A stretch of 59,722 nucleotides of DNA from Pseudomaricurvus sp. HS19. Its GTDB lineage: Bacteria; Pseudomonadota; Gammaproteobacteria; Pseudomonadales; Cellvibrionaceae. Shown here piece after piece: positions 30,701 through 45,700 of this stretch; within the stretch, counting starts at the first letter, position 1; the number at the start of each line of letters is the position of its first letter. Made by a program: the position numbers and the translations under genes. The stretch covers positions 1-59,722 of the forward strand of contig NZ_WVVW01000019.1 in the NCBI RefSeq assembly GCF_009857815.1, written 5' to 3'. Below the pieces are notes generated by a model. The model saw only the letters and a list, made by a program, of their open reading frames with translations. It searched no databases and was not told the DNA's origin.

Positions 30701-33700
30701 TGGTGAAGCGACCGGCACCGTAAACACCGGTAGAGGTAATGACAAAGTCATCGCCCATCTCGGTACCGAGAATGGTGACGGTATCAAGGCCATCGCCACC
30801 GGCGATATTGACCGGGGCGTTCATGGCGTAGCTGATAAAGTCAGCCCCCTGACCACCGTTGATGTTGGTAAATGGCGCGTTGGGGTCGTTGGGGTCCACC
30901 AGCACAAAACTGCGAATCAGGAAGGTATCGTTATCCTCGTCACCGTAGAGCGAGATTTCCGCCACGTTGCGATAGATGGTGAAACTGTCTTCACCCACAC
31001 CGCCACGCAGGGTAGCCGAGTAGCTGATACCGCTGCTGATAAAGCCCTGGGTAATACGGGTAGTGTCGAAATAATCTTCCGGCGCCAGACCGGCGTCGCC
31101 GTCCCGCGGTGAGTTGAAGATCTGCCCCACCTGGAAGTTGTCGTCGCCACCATCACCGAACACCGTCATTACCGCCGAGGTGTCATCAAAGACAAAGTTG
31201 TCGTCACCATCGCGACCAAACACGGTGATGCCGCCATTGAGATCGCTGCCGTAGTTGATGCGCTCAACCGTACCGCCAACCACACGCTGGCCATCGGCAT
31301 CGGTCTCCATGGCGTTGATGGAATGCGGACGGAAGAGGAAGTTGTCCACGCCGTCGGTGCCGTAGACGTTGAGCAGGTTGATGGCAGTCAGGTCACCGGT
31401 GGACTGATCGTCCACATTGATGATTGACGAACCTTCACCGGCCAGCGCCACGTGATAGTGATCGCTGCCCAGCTGGCCATGCAGGTTAATGGTGCCGCCA
31501 ATGCCGTTGGCAAAGGTCTGCTCACCGAGGCTGTTGTAGTTGACGCGAATGGTATCGTCGTCGTCACCGGCGTTGATGTCAGCCATGGCACCGGTAGCGG
31601 CGATATTAATAACATCGTCACCGGCACCGGTATTGATCACCACCGCATCGGCAGTGGCGGCCGACATATACACCTGGTCGTCTCCGGCACCGGTATTGAC
31701 GGTAATGTCATCCAGGTGATGCACACTCTTCACCGCCACTGTGTCGGTAATATCACGGGTATTGTCAGCCGCGGACGCCGCGTTGAGGTTGAGATCAATC
31801 ACCTCCAGCCCGGCCATGCGCAGGCCGTACTGGTTCAGCCCCTGCAGGGTGTCGAAGCTGATGATTTTCTCCACTTCACCCTTGCCGGTGACATACTCAC
31901 TGTTGACAGTGATGCTGTAGTCAATGCTGAGGTTGACCTCCACATACTCCGGCAAATAGAAGCCGGCGTCGTCCGGTACAGAGCCGATATCGATGGTGTG
32001 TTCACGGGAGGTTCCGTCCACATCCTTGTCGATAATAAGACCGTCGATCAACGGCGCTTCCACATCGCTGCGCAAGCGCTGACCGCCATCGAAGGTTTCG
32101 ATCAGGGCCTGAACATTGGCATCCGTAAAGGCCATTTCACTCAGCCCCGCTGCCGCCACATAGGCCTTCCAGTTGGTGCTGTTGAGGTAGGTCCCCCCAT
32201 CCAGCAGGTCGGATCTGAAAACGTCCTCACTGGCCTGGTTAAGTCGACGAATCGCCACGCTCTCCAGCACCACTTCGTGATTGCTGCCCACGCCATAGTA
32301 GGAGTAGCTGTAGTAGGAGTGATCAAGGTCATCGACGGCGGCCATATAGGCCTTGTTCAGTTCAATATCCTTGCCCCGCAGCGGATCGTTGAGACCGCCA
32401 ACACTGCCACTGACCTGGGTGCCGGAAGCATCACCGACGGTGTAGTGGATGGCGATCAGCTCACGGGTATCCGGCACAGCCTGGGTGCTGTAGTCGGTTT
32501 TGCCCGACGCCAGGGCGGCGTAGCCGTTGTCGTTATCGGCCAGCGCCTGCACATCGTCGGCATTGGGATCAAGGCGAGTGGCGTAGTCACCAGTGGATGC
32601 ATTCCAGTCCACCGCCAGGTCGTACTCGTCGTTATCCCAGATATGCTGGGAATACTCGTAGGTGACCGAGCGTACGGTGGTATCCAGCTGCGTCTGCTGA
32701 TAGACCTTGAGTGCAGATTCGGAGCTGATGTCAAAGCCATCGGCTTTCAGATCAGTGCGCACAGAGGAGAGATTCAGGTAACCCTGCAGCGCCTCCAGTG
32801 CCGTTCTGACGTCGCCGCTGCCAGTGATATTGCCCAGTTGCGGATCCAGCAACAGCTGCTCCAGCGCCGCCATGGAGAAGTCGTAACTGCTGATGACGTT
32901 TTCACCCATCAGCTGCAGGCCACGCAGGGTGAAGCCCTCCAGCTTGTCGGCGTAGGCCAGCTTGGCACTGGTATCCAGTGCACTGCCGCCTTTCAATGCC
33001 ACCAACGCCTGCGCCAGGTCGTCGAGATAATCCAGCGCGTAGAAGGTATTGGTGACACTGTCTTCTGTCAGCACCACCTCGGCACTGTCGATCTCACCGG
33101 CCAGGAGGTCATCCAATACGCCCACCTGCAGATCCTTGTGCGCGCGCAACAGCGCCGCCTGCAGATCGTCGTGGGTCATGCCGGAAGGAATAGTGCCGGT
33201 AAAGGCACTGGTATCAAACTCGAAGCTGACTTTCTCCTGCTCCTGCTTGACCAGTTTCACATCCAGGCCGGCACTGTCCCTGGCATTGACCTCAATGGTG
33301 TCACTACCGGCGCCACCGGCTATTTTCACCAGGCCGGCGATACGGGAGATATCGTAGTTTTCCGGCAGGATCTTGGTGACGGTACGCTCCGGCAGACCGT
33401 CAAAGCGGTAGGAGGCAACACCGTCCACCTGCTCAGCATCGTAGTTCTGTACCAGGTTGATGGAGACATTTTTCTCCGCCTCCACATCGTAGAAGAGGGA
33501 GATCAGGTCCCAGAACATATCCTTGCCGGAGAGGCCTTCTGCGGCCCATACACCCTCTTCGCCGGCAATGTGCGGCATGTTGGTGTAGTAGCCGCCGAAG
33601 ATCCACAGGTCCACATAGTCGGCCGGCATCTGGTCGGCGTAGATATCGCCCTTGTAGAAGTCCGGCTCATAGCCCCAGTCGTCGATACGCGTGCTGTTCA

Positions 33701-36700
33701 GTTCGGTCCCCTGGCGCACCTGGTCGGTGTGAATGAAATCACCCCAGATGGTACGCGCCACCACTTCGCGAACGAAGTTGGTGTAGAGGATTTCATCCAG
33801 GCTGCGGCCACCGGCGTAGATGCCGCTGGTGGCCCCCACCGCCGACAACACTCCGAAGTCGATCTCATCCGGCATCTCCGGCGCCGTACCACCGTTGAGG
33901 AAATCGAACTCGTAGTCCCCGTCGGGATGGTTCTGGCCCCACTCCTGGCCGGCGTTGAGAATCTCTTCCAGCTGGTTGAGCTGGTCGTTGTAATCCCACA
34001 CCGCCGACGAGTTGCGCTCCAGTACCGGGTAGGAGAACGCGGTACCGGGGATAGTGCGCCAACTGACACCGTACAGATAGGTGTTGTGCACCGGCGCCCG
34101 CAGGGCTTTCTCAAAGCCCTGGGCATAGAGCTTCAGTCCCACCGCCAGGTTGGCCTCCAGCAGGCGCCAGTGATCATCGCTGATGGTGGTTTCCACACCA
34201 CTCTTGATCCACTTCTTGTAGAACTCGGCCCAGGCCTTCTGGCGCTCGGTGGAGTTCATGTCGCGCTTGGCGAAGATCACATCGTTATTGGTGAACGACT
34301 GACTGCTGAACATATCCTCCAGTACCTGCTGCTCCACGGTATAGACCGCGCTGGAAGCCGGATAGGTGACATCAAAGGATTTCTCTTCGCCGCCCAGGTT
34401 GACCTTGTCGTTGCCGGAGCCGAGGCTTAGCACCAGGCTGATGTTGGCGTCCAGGCCGTAGAGGTTGATGGTGTCATCACCGGCACCGGTGATCAGGGCC
34501 AGGCGTTCCACGCCACTGACACCTTCCACCTTGAGACCGGCACCATAGATGTACTGCTTGCTGTTTTCGTCGGTGAAGATATAGAACTCGTCACCCAGGC
34601 GGGTACCGGACAACACCAGGGTGTCAAAGCCGGAACCACCGTAGATGGAGACGCGGTTGTTCTTCACGTAGCTGATCAGCGTATCGGTCTCATCTTCCTG
34701 TACGTTGTAATTTTCATCACCGGCACCGGCGGAAATTTCACCGCCGCTGACATCCAGCAGACTGCTGCCAGCACCGGCCAGCAGGTGCGCCTTGAGGAAG
34801 AAGGTATCGTCACCGCGCTCGCCAAACAGCGACAGTTCACCGATGTTGTGGTTGACCTCAAAGTAGTCGTTGCCATCACCACCGAAGAAGTAGCCGTTGT
34901 AGTTCACACCAGCGGTAATGCCCTGTTCACCATCCACTACCTCGATCTGGGTGCCGTGACCATCGTCCACGAAGGTGGTCTTGATGACACGGCCAATGAG
35001 GAAGTTATCGTTGCCTTCGTCACCGTAGACATACAACGCCCCCATGGTGGCATCGGAAACGATGGTGTCGTTACCGCCGCCGCCGTGCACGACGATATTT
35101 TCCGCCGAGGTGTTGTAGTAGACACGCTGGTATTGCGCCGGCGCCGCCAGCGAAATGGACGGACGGGTGCTGGCAATGGCATCGGCAATATCCACCGGCG
35201 CATTGATCAGTGTGCTGTTGTCACTCGCCAGCAGGTGATAGTTGCCCTGCTCGTCCAGGGTGGCGTCGTTGAGCAACACATACCAGGGATCCTGGCTGGT
35301 GCCGGACCCGGTTACCGTTGCCGAGACAATGGTATCCAGGGCTTCCAGCGCCGCCTCGATCTCTTCCCGGGTAGAGGCGTCGGTCAGGGTTGTGGTTGCG
35401 TCACCATCATAGGTCAGGGTATAGCTGCCGGTCTCGCCGGGCATGATGCTGAACACCTGGATCTCGTTGGCGGCGCGTTCGAACAGGCCATCCACATCCG
35501 GCTTGCCAGCCAGCAATGCTGCGGCAATGCTGTCGTCATCAATGCGTTCGGCAAAGGCACGCAAGACACTGGTCTCTGCCACTGCCGGGGAAGAGCTGGT
35601 GAAGAGGAAATAGTTACCTTCAGCGTCGGTATCAGCATCCAGCAGTTCAATGATCCACGGATCCAGCGCGTTGCCGCTACCGGAGATATTGAGGTCACGG
35701 ATACCCAGGTTGGCGTCCAGCAGTGCGCTGCGGATCGCCGCCGCATCATCGCCGGCGTCAATGGTGACACTGCCACCGTTGTAGCCCAGTTCGAAGCTGT
35801 CGCTGAAGTTGTTGCGCTGCAGCCGCTGGTAGCTGGCGTCCACGTTCAGGTGCATGGTGTCGTTGGCGTCACCGCCCCAGATCTCCAGCGAGTCGGAGTC
35901 GGTAGCACCGGTGCCACTGTCCATCACATGCACGTTGGATTGACCTACCACAGCACCACTGAGAGTGGTGACATAGGTATCGGAACCCATACTGCCATCG
36001 AGGAAGGCGGTTTTGGTGAATTCACTGAGGGCGAAGCTGTTGCTGCTGGCACCACCGTATAGGGAGAACGCCTCAAACACGCTGACATTGGTTTCGGCCT
36101 CGTCCACCGCCACCATCACTTCCGGATCCAGCAGTGACCGCTCGGAACCGGTCACATGCAGGCTGGCATCCGACAGCGAGAAGTCCAGGTCACGGGCCTC
36201 GATCAGGGTATCGATGTCGGCAATACCGTCGCTGTCCTCGTCGATAAACTGATCGGTACCGGCACCGCCGGTGACGGTATCGCTGCCCTCGCCGGAATTG
36301 ATGATGTCATCGCGGGAGGTACCAATGAGGCGATCGTCGCCGTCACCACCGGTGAGCTTCAGGTTGTCCACCGCACGGGAGGTGAGCACCTGGCTGGCGA
36401 GAATGTCATTGCCAAGAATAAACTCATTGTTGGGCGTGAGTCCGGCGATGATAAAGTCATCTCCCGCACCGGCATCCACTTCAATACTGTCGTGGCGCTC
36501 ATCACCAAAGTCGTCGGTCAGGTCGATACCGCGAATGGTGATCACCACCTTGTCGGTGGAGAGGCTGTCATCGCTGCCCACACGCTGGTGAGTCACCTGC
36601 ACCGTATCCACATTTTTCTGCAGATCCGGCAAGCCGGTGTCCTGCAGCTCGTGGCCAACGGTAAAGTAATCGCGACCGTCGCCACCCTCAATGCGTACAC

Positions 36701-39700
36701 TGTCCACCGCCTTGTCGGTGACATAGGTGGGATCTTCAAACCAGTCGGTACCGCCGTCGAGAACCGCCTCGCCGCCCCCTTCCGGGATGCTCCAGGTGGG
36801 CTTCTCCACCATGCGCGGCATGTTCTTCTCAATGGTCTGGAAGGCCGCGAGGTAACCCTCCAGCGAACCGGCGCTGGCAAAGGCCGGCAGCACAGCGTGA
36901 TTGCCGCTGCCATCCAGTTCGATCTCCCAGTTGTCGCTGCCGTCACGGCGCTCCACGGTTTTGTAGCTGGAGGCCGCATTGTCGAGCATGGCCTGCACAC
37001 CGGCACCACTGAGGTCGTAGCTGACCATGATCGGTGCACCACCGGTGTAGCCAATCAGGTCGATCACCCAGGGCGCCAGGGCACTGCCATCACCGCTGAC
37101 TTCGACATCAGCCGCGCTGCCAACAATGCCCCAGTCGGTAAAGAGGTGGGCAACAAAGTTCGCCTCGCTGAACTCAGCCGCGCTCAGGGTAAAGCTGCTG
37201 TGGCCCTCCAGTGAGAAGGTCGCGCCGGCAATGGAGCGAGGCAACTCGATGGCGGCGTTGATGTCCTGCGCCAGGGTGGCGCTGGCAAAACCACTGCCAG
37301 CGTTGATGATCAACGCCTGGGTGGCGTCAGCGGCATCAAAGCTGACCGAGAAGAGTCCGGCGTTCTCCGTCACGGTAACGTCCAGCAGGGCGTTGGTGAG
37401 ACGGGTCTGCAGACCGCTGGCGGTAAGATCGCCGCTGCCCAGGGTAATCTGGGTGTCGCCATAGTAGATCACGGCACCCTCAACCACCTGGCTGCTGCTC
37501 AGGTACTGCAGCTGCAGGTTGTCGGTGGCAATGATTTGCGACGGCACCTGCATCTGCTGGATGTAGGCGTTACGTTCCATGGCGAACCAGCCATCAACGT
37601 CGCTGTCGGCCGCTACAAAAGCCACACTCCAGGGGTTGTCTTCGCTGCCGGTACCACTCACCACCACATCGTCGATGGTGTCGAGGGATTCCAGCCAGAA
37701 CTCCACCTCGGCGGCACTCATGCCTTTCACCAGCGCCACTTCGGCGCCGTTGTAGCTGAAGTAGGCGTGATCCTGCCAATCGGCCAGGGACAGTTGCTGG
37801 GTGGCTACCAGGGCATCACGCACACTGCGGCTGTAACGCTCACTGGTGGACTGTACCGCCACACCGCCCTGCTGCTCCGCTTCGGCACGCAGTTGCAGGT
37901 AGTTGCCATCCGCGTCGGTTTCAGCGTCCAGGAATACCACCTGCCACGGATCGCCCGCAGTACCACTGCCAAGGACCGCCACATCATCGACGTTATCAAG
38001 GGCTTCCAGGGCCGCTGCAATACCGGCTGCGGTGAGGGCGCCCAGGTCCATGCCCTGGTCACCATACCAGAGGGTACTGGCGCTGGTATCCCATACCAGC
38101 GACTGTACCCGCCCACTGTTGGTAACTGCCTCACCAGTGACCTGCTGTGGTGCTGCCACCGTGTCGATGGGGGAGACTTTCATGGCGCTATATTCAGTCG
38201 CTACGTCATCCGCGGGCGTCAACAAAATCTGCCAGGGATCCGCGGCGGTGCCACTGCCGCCATTAACGGTCACCGTATCGGCACGCAGGCCATCCAGTTC
38301 CGCCAGCGCCGCAGCTACATCGGTACTGCTCATGCCCGCGGTCAGCTCAACACTCTGCAAGCCATACCACACCAACGCGCGCGGGGTATCAAAGCCCACC
38401 AACTGTGTGTCACCGGTATTGGTGGTGGTCGCCGCCGTTACCGCCACCGCGTCCTGCAGCTGCTCCAACATCTGGTAACCCATTGCGTAATAGCCGTCGG
38501 CGCCGGCATCGGCGTCCAGCAGCTGAATCAGCCATGGCGTTTCGCCACTACCGGCCACCACTTCCACCGTACGAATACCATTCAGGGACAAGAGGGCCGC
38601 TTCAACAGCAGCCGCACTGCCATCCAGAGCCACCTCTATACTGTCACCGTTATAGGAGAACTCGGCGCTGACAGCATCGCTGTCAATCGCCAGCTGCTGG
38701 CGATCATTGGCGGGCAGCACTGCGTCGGCAGCACTCGCCTGAGTGCGGGTAATCACAGCGTCAGTCAACGCAGAACCACCGGCCACCATCTCAAACAACA
38801 GGAAGTCGCCACCGGCGTCAGTATCGGCACTGATCAGGGTAATCAGCCACGGATCGCTGTCGATGCCCTGACCGGAAACCGCCACCTCGCTGATGCCGCT
38901 GAGCAACTCCAGCCGACGTTTGACTTCCGCCACGTCCATACCGGCAACCGTATCGCCGGCGGCATTGAGGGTCTGGCTGGCAGAGAGGGAAATACCCTCA
39001 TCGCCATACCAGAGCATGCCCTGGCCTTCGAGCAGGGTCAGGGAGACCATCTGCGCGGCGTTTTTATCTACCGCGGTCACCGCATCGGTGATGGTGGTGA
39101 CCGCCGGGGTCTGGTCGGCGCCGGCCAGATAGACTGCGCCATCCACATCGAGGCGGTAGAGGTACTCCGCCGCGCGGGTGTCGTCACGCTGGGTAAGGGC
39201 ACCGCTGTAATCCTGCACGAAATACTGATGCGCAAATCGGCGATAGTTGTTGCTGCTGTCGGTGGTAACCAGCCCATCTACCAGCGTTACAATCCAGGGG
39301 TTGGCCTGGGTGCCGGCACCCGTGACCTGCACACCACCGGCACCGATGGCAGTAATAGACTCCAGTGCCGCAACCACTTCATCAACACTCATATCGGCAC
39401 TGAGGGTGGCACTGTTGCTGTCAGAGCGGTTGTTGTCCGGCAGACTGCTGTCATAGCCGTAGAAGACCGTCACCTCATCCAGGCCGTCGGCCAGCCAGAT
39501 CTCCTGCACCTGCTGGCGGGGATCGACGCCGCTGACCGCGGCGGCATTGGTAACCGAGAGCAGTTTCGGCGAGCCGTCGCTGTTGTAGAGGTACTGGCCA
39601 CCCGCCTGCAGGTCATAGCGGTAGAAATATTCGCCACGACGCACATCGGTGATGTAGTTGCCGTCTTCGTCCTGGTAGGCGCTGTAGCCATCCGGATAGA

Positions 39701-42700
39701 CCTGGTGGTTGCCGTCAACATCACGCTCCACCTGCCATTCCACCGCCTTGCGCTGGCCGAGGGTGATATCCACGCTCTGCAGCGAGGTATCCATCAGGTC
39801 GCCAATGCGAATGGTGTCGCTCTCTTGCTGGGTATCCAGTTTGAGGGCTTCAATCTGATCCAGCACCACACTGTTGCTGAGGTTCACCGTCAGGCGCGCG
39901 GAGGTATCCGCCATATCGGCAAACGCTTTGACCAGCTCCACCTGACTGGCGTTGTTGTCGATGGTGACATCGAAGGTATCGTTACCCTCACCACCCAGCA
40001 TCAGCAGGCTGGAGCCCGCCGCCAGCGGTGCAAATTGCCACACGACGCGGTCGTCGCCCTCGCCAGCGTCCACATTTACCGAACCGGTACCGGCATCAAT
40101 AATGTCATCGCCGCCTTCGCCGTAGATAAAGTTGTTGCCCTGCGGCAGGGGGTTACCCTCGTCATCCTTGCCACCGACAAAGATTTCGTCGTTACCCAAT
40201 CCACCGTACACCGTGTTGCTGCCGAGGCCGGCGTGAATGTAATCGCCGAACTGGGAGCGGAACAGGGAGTTTTCCTTGGTCAGGACAATTTCGGTAACAC
40301 CGTCGGCTTCCACCGGAATACCAGCGGCGTTGTAGCGCGCAAACGGCGTGCCGTCGGCCTGGTAGATGGGCGTCAGGTGCTGGTTGCCATCGGCACCGGT
40401 AAAGTAGGCCAGGGTCTCATCACCACCGTAGATGGTGTCATCGCCGCCATAGGTGGCAATAAAGTCGAAACCGCCTTCGCCGTAAACGGTTTCGTCACCG
40501 TCGCCGGTCAGAATGACATCGTCGCCTTCACCACCGTAGATGACCACACCGTCGTAGCTGCTGTTATCACCCTGCACGTCCACCTGATCGTCGCCGTCGC
40601 CGGTTTCGATGCGATAGCTGCCGCCGGTGCCGAGCATGGCGTTATCGATATTGAAGACATCGTTGCCGAGGCCACCAATGATGGTCATGGTGGGGAGTAT
40701 GTCGGTGACGTTGGTGTCAGCAATCATCTCCAGGTAATCATCACCGGCATGGGTGGCAACCTCAATGGCCGCCACCCGGCCGTTAAGGCGCTTGAGGCTA
40801 TAGCGGTCATTGCCACTGGTACCGACAATCTTCAGAGTATTGACGTCTTTGGCGAGGAACACCTCGGCACGCAGGCCGGTACTGACAATAATAATGTCTT
40901 CGTCCGGGTTGTCCTGGCGCAGCGCGCGGATCTGATCCCGCAGCGCCGTCTCCTCGGCCTTGGTGTAGTACTCGGTATTGAGGAAGCCCTCCTCCACCAG
41001 CTTCTGCAGCGACAGCTCCATGTCCGGGGTAAACACATCCACGGTATAGGAGTGAGGGCCGTCGGAATCACGGCCGGCGTAACGCAGGGTCAGCTCGCCG
41101 CTGCTCTCGTTGAGTACCGCAATGTCTTCCGGCGCCTCGTGGATACATTCGAGGTCGAAGCGGGCCAACACTTCATTGACGAAGCGGTTGCGGGCTTCAA
41201 ACAGGGTGATCTTGCTCAAGCCCAGGTCCACGCCCACCCACAGGAAGGCCTCCAGGAACAGGTTGAGCTGGCCACTCATGTCAAACAGACACTGTGGACC
41301 GTGGGTGATGCGCTCCACCAGTTCGCTGCCGTACATCTTGCCGTCGCCCACCGGCAGGTCGTCGAGGAACTTGGTTTCCATGTCATTGAGGTCAAAGCCG
41401 ATAATGGCTTCAATGCCGCCTTTCACGCCAGCTTCCACCAGCCCCCCAATACCCAGGCTGGCCACCACACCAATGGCGGCGCGCAGCTGAATCTCGGCCT
41501 TGTCAGTAGCGGTATTCTCCTGGCCGTGGTCGTCCAGGTAGAAGCCGTTAAACAGGCGCCAGCTCTCGGCGGCGTCAAAGTCGGTCTCCATCCACTCGCG
41601 GAAACCGCGGGTATCAAAGCCGAAGTCGAAGTTGGTGTAGGCACCAATCTCACCGAAGAAGCCGACGTTAAAGCCAGGGTAAACCGGGAAGGTTTTCTGG
41701 TATTCGAAGAACAGCGACAGGTCCGGCAGGTCGTACCAGAACAGATCCACTTCACCGCGGCCGGTAATAAACTGCAGCAGGCTCATGGGATCTTCCAGCA
41801 GCGGGATGCGGAAGTTCTTCTGTCCGGGCGGATTACCGAAGGTGGCCGTATTGCGGTTGGCGCTGGAGATACCGCCGTCCAGCCCCTGCTGGTTAGGACC
41901 AGCAATGGTCTGGGCGTGACTGCCCAGCTGCGCGTTACGTTCCGCTTCGGTTTTCGCGCCAGCCACATTCTTCGATGTCACTGGCGCCGAGGTGTCGGTG
42001 GCGTAGCCACCGGTCAGGTCAAAGTCACCAAAATCGATGTATCCAGCTGTCTTCAGCGACTTGGCCTGCTCAAGGAACTTGATGGTGGCATCCAGTGCGG
42101 CAATCACTTTTTTGGCGGTATCGACCTGAGAGGCCGGCAAACGCAAATAGGCGATATCGATAAACTTGAGCTTGGCCACCCCCATATCCACGGTGGTGTT
42201 CAACAGGTTAATCACCGGCTTCAGTGGGCCGACGATCTGCCAAATGGTATCGAAGGTATCACCGAGGAAACTTTCAAACACCGAGCCCACATCCAGGCGC
42301 ACATTTGACAGAGTAATCTGCGGGTCACCAAACGAAATACTGGCACCCTTGCTGGTGGAAATAGAACCGCTGGCAAGGTCCTGGAAGTAGTGAATGGTGG
42401 TATCAATGGACGGCAAGACATCCGCCGCCGTGGTCGCCACCTTGGCGAACAGATCCGCTTCCGCATAGGCATTGGCGTTGATCGCCAGACCAATTTTTTC
42501 ACCCAGCTCCAGACGCCCGTCGCCACCGACAGTGCCGGCACTGCCCCCCAGGTCCTGGATATCAAAGCCGAAGTGACCGTGCAGGCCACTGCCGCCTTTG
42601 GTATTTACGTCTTCCACATCCACTTTCAGGAAGCCCAGCGTCCCCTGGGCTTTGGAACCGGACACCAGGGTGGCATCCACATCCAGAGCGATCTCTTCGC

Positions 42701-45700
42701 CCTTGCTGTTAATCCCCGAGGTATTCAGGAACACGCCAAAATCCGGCGCCCGGCCTTCCAGTGCCATGTTGCCGATGCCAAGACCAATGCCCATCAGGTA
42801 ATCGATCTGCGCACGCAGCGCCGCATCCACATCCAGACCCAGCCCCGGCATGCCGACACTGAAGTCCACCGGCAGCTCGCCATCCACCAGCACGCCACCG
42901 AACTTGATATCAAAGGTAAGCAGACCGTTGGGCGACAGAATCAGCTCAATGTCGTCAGCGCTGGTGGGTTTACGGGTAAGGATCTTGCCGTTGTCGTCGT
43001 AGCGAATCGCACCATTGTCGTCCTTATCCGGCACCACAAAGGCAAACAGGTCACTGTCCAGCACACTAAGGCCGTCGTAGAGTGCCTGGCGAATTTCGTT
43101 GAGCAGGGTTTCAAACACCTTGCCGCCACTGGCTTCCAGTTGCTGCAGTGTTGCCCCCAGACCACTGCCGGTACCCTTGCCTTCCCCGTCGACGATATAG
43201 TCGTCGCCGGACTTGTCACCCATGATGCTGGAGCCAATACTGCGCAGGCTGTTGGCCAGATCATCAAACGCTGAACCACCGACCAGCGGCAGCTCGATAT
43301 TGTCGATACCGTTGGCCACCTCGTCGATGGCACCGAAGAAACCTTCCAGTCCGGCGCGCATGGTGCCCGGGTCGTTGAGGAGGCCCAACAGCGCCGCGAC
43401 GATATCGAAGTTCATATTGAACTTCGGCAGGTTGTAGTTGAAGGTATGGGCAAAGTTCGCGTTCTGGTCAACGCTGAAACTGGCGCGGGCGTTCAGCACG
43501 TTGTCGGCAATACCGTCAGAGTTGCGATCCTTGTCTGTTCCACCCAACGGCAGCGCCTCAATCGGGAAGAACAGAGGCAGGTTGATACCGGCATTGCCGT
43601 AGGCTTTCGCCTGGAAGGCATCGCGCAGCTCACCAAACTCCAGATAGCCGTCACCATCGCTGTCGCCGGTGGGGCTGCCAAGGTTGGCGTAGAAGCCCAG
43701 GTCGACCATGGCCGAGCCGTTTTTGCCCACCAGACCGATGGTACCCAGCGCGCCGGCGTCGAAGCCCAGTTCCACGCCCATGTTGCTGGCACTGCCTTGC
43801 ACCGATGCGTAAATGCCCGTCTGCTCATCGATGTAGTAGACCGGCGTGCGCACATCGCTCAGGTCAAAACCAAAGCCCAGGTCCAGGCCGGCTTCGGCAC
43901 GCAGCAGTATCTGTGCATCCGCCTCCACATTGATGGCATCCAGTGCACCGGCGCCGAGGCCCAACCACTCATCCAGGTTCAGGTCATCGATGTCCAGGTC
44001 CAGGTCGAAGGCCTTTTCGGCAAATACCTCAAAATTGAGATCGAAATCGAAGGCCGAATCGAAATAGCTCATGCTGACAATGTCAGCATCATCCGCCACA
44101 CCCAGTGGCTGCAGCAGGATACGCAGCTCTTCGTTGAGCATCTCTTCCAGCTGCTGGATATTGCGCGCCGCGTCGCGCACCGTGGAGACGGCGTTACTCA
44201 GACCGGCGGCAAAGCTGACCGCGCCATCGCCTAGGATATCGGCGATGCTGACACCGACGAACGGGATCTCGTCGTACAGGGCACCGTCTTTGATATTGAA
44301 GCGGCTCAGCGTCTGCGTGCCGGTGATTTCGTTCTCGACAAGGACTTCATAGGCCACGTCACTGGTATCGTAACTGCCGGCCTCTGCCCAGGAGCTGAGT
44401 TCATAAACCTGCAGCTTGCGCACATTGTCGATGTAGGTTTCCACACCCCAGACGTCGCTGCTGCCGTCATTCCACTGATACAGGGTCAGGCCTTTGCCGT
44501 CTTCCAGAATAACGTACTTGCTCTCCTGGATACCGTCCGCTTCCACCGCGGTATAGTCGGCAACCACAGGGGTATCAGACCTCTCGGACCAACGCTCTTC
44601 AAAATAGGTGATGGTGCTGCCACTGATCTGGCCCAGCACCTGGGTATCCGTGCCCACCACATCCTTGAGCAGGTCGTCGACACCGCCAATGATCATATCC
44701 AGCGACAAGCCACTGAAGCTGAACACCTCTTCCAGGTTATTGAACTGTACCGCTGAAGGGATACTGGCGAGGAACTGGGCGATGTTGGCATCGTCCGGCA
44801 GCACACTGCTGGAAGCCGTGATAAAGCCTTGCTGGTCACTGAAACCATCCAGCGCACCGGCGAGGGAAATCGGCAGCAGCACTTCGTAATGGGCATCGCT
44901 GTCCAACTGCGGCAGGCTCACCAGTGAACCACCGGCATCACTCACCATACCGTCGTAGGTCAGCACGCCATCAAAGCCCATGCCCACGGAGGCACCCAGT
45001 GACAGCGCCGCATCATTGGCGTTAAAGCCAACCGGGCCAATGTTCAGGCCAAAGTCGTAGGTCTTCAGCAGACTACCCTGGACTTCATCGCTGATATCAG
45101 CCGCATCAATCGGCTCCTCCACCACAATGGTGGTGGTGTTGCTGGCAAAGTCGTAATCGATGCTTTTGACGGTGTACAGGTCGTCGGTGCCATCGGTACC
45201 AATCAGGTAGAAGCTGTCGCCAGCCATCAGCATACCGGCTTCGGTGCTGTTGACGGCGCCGGTATGATCACCGGCAATGGTGACGCTGGCACTGCCTGCA
45301 TCACCGGCGTTGATACCGGTGATGTCGATATACTCTTCACCAAAATTGAAGTTGGCATCCAGCCCCGGGTTTTTGACGTAGAACTGGCCATCGTTATCGA
45401 CGCCGAAGTTAAACATCATGTCGATACCACCGCTGATCACCAGCGGCTGGGATTGGGTAATCTCCAATGGCAGGGCGAAACCGAAGGTTTCACTGAAGTT
45501 GAGCAGCTCGTCCAGGTTCAGGTCTACCAGCTGGCTGAACTCCGCCAGCGCCAGCGATACGCTGTATTCCTTCTGGTTGGACGACGAGGCGATAGTAACG
45601 TCATAGTCGCCCTGCAGGTGCTGCAGCAGGTCACGGGTGGAAACGCTGTCGTTCAAGTCAAGGTAAGCGTCAATTGCCTGCACAAACGTGTCGATACTGT

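Noticed and set aside
31452-34430. 992-codon plus-strand open frame
   Set aside because: Antisense shadow of the giant gene with no recognisable motif.
37536-42308. 1,590-codon plus-strand open frame opposite the giant gene
   Set aside because: Same reason: no family resemblance, no ribosome site of note, and full overlap with the repeat-rich minus-strand frame.
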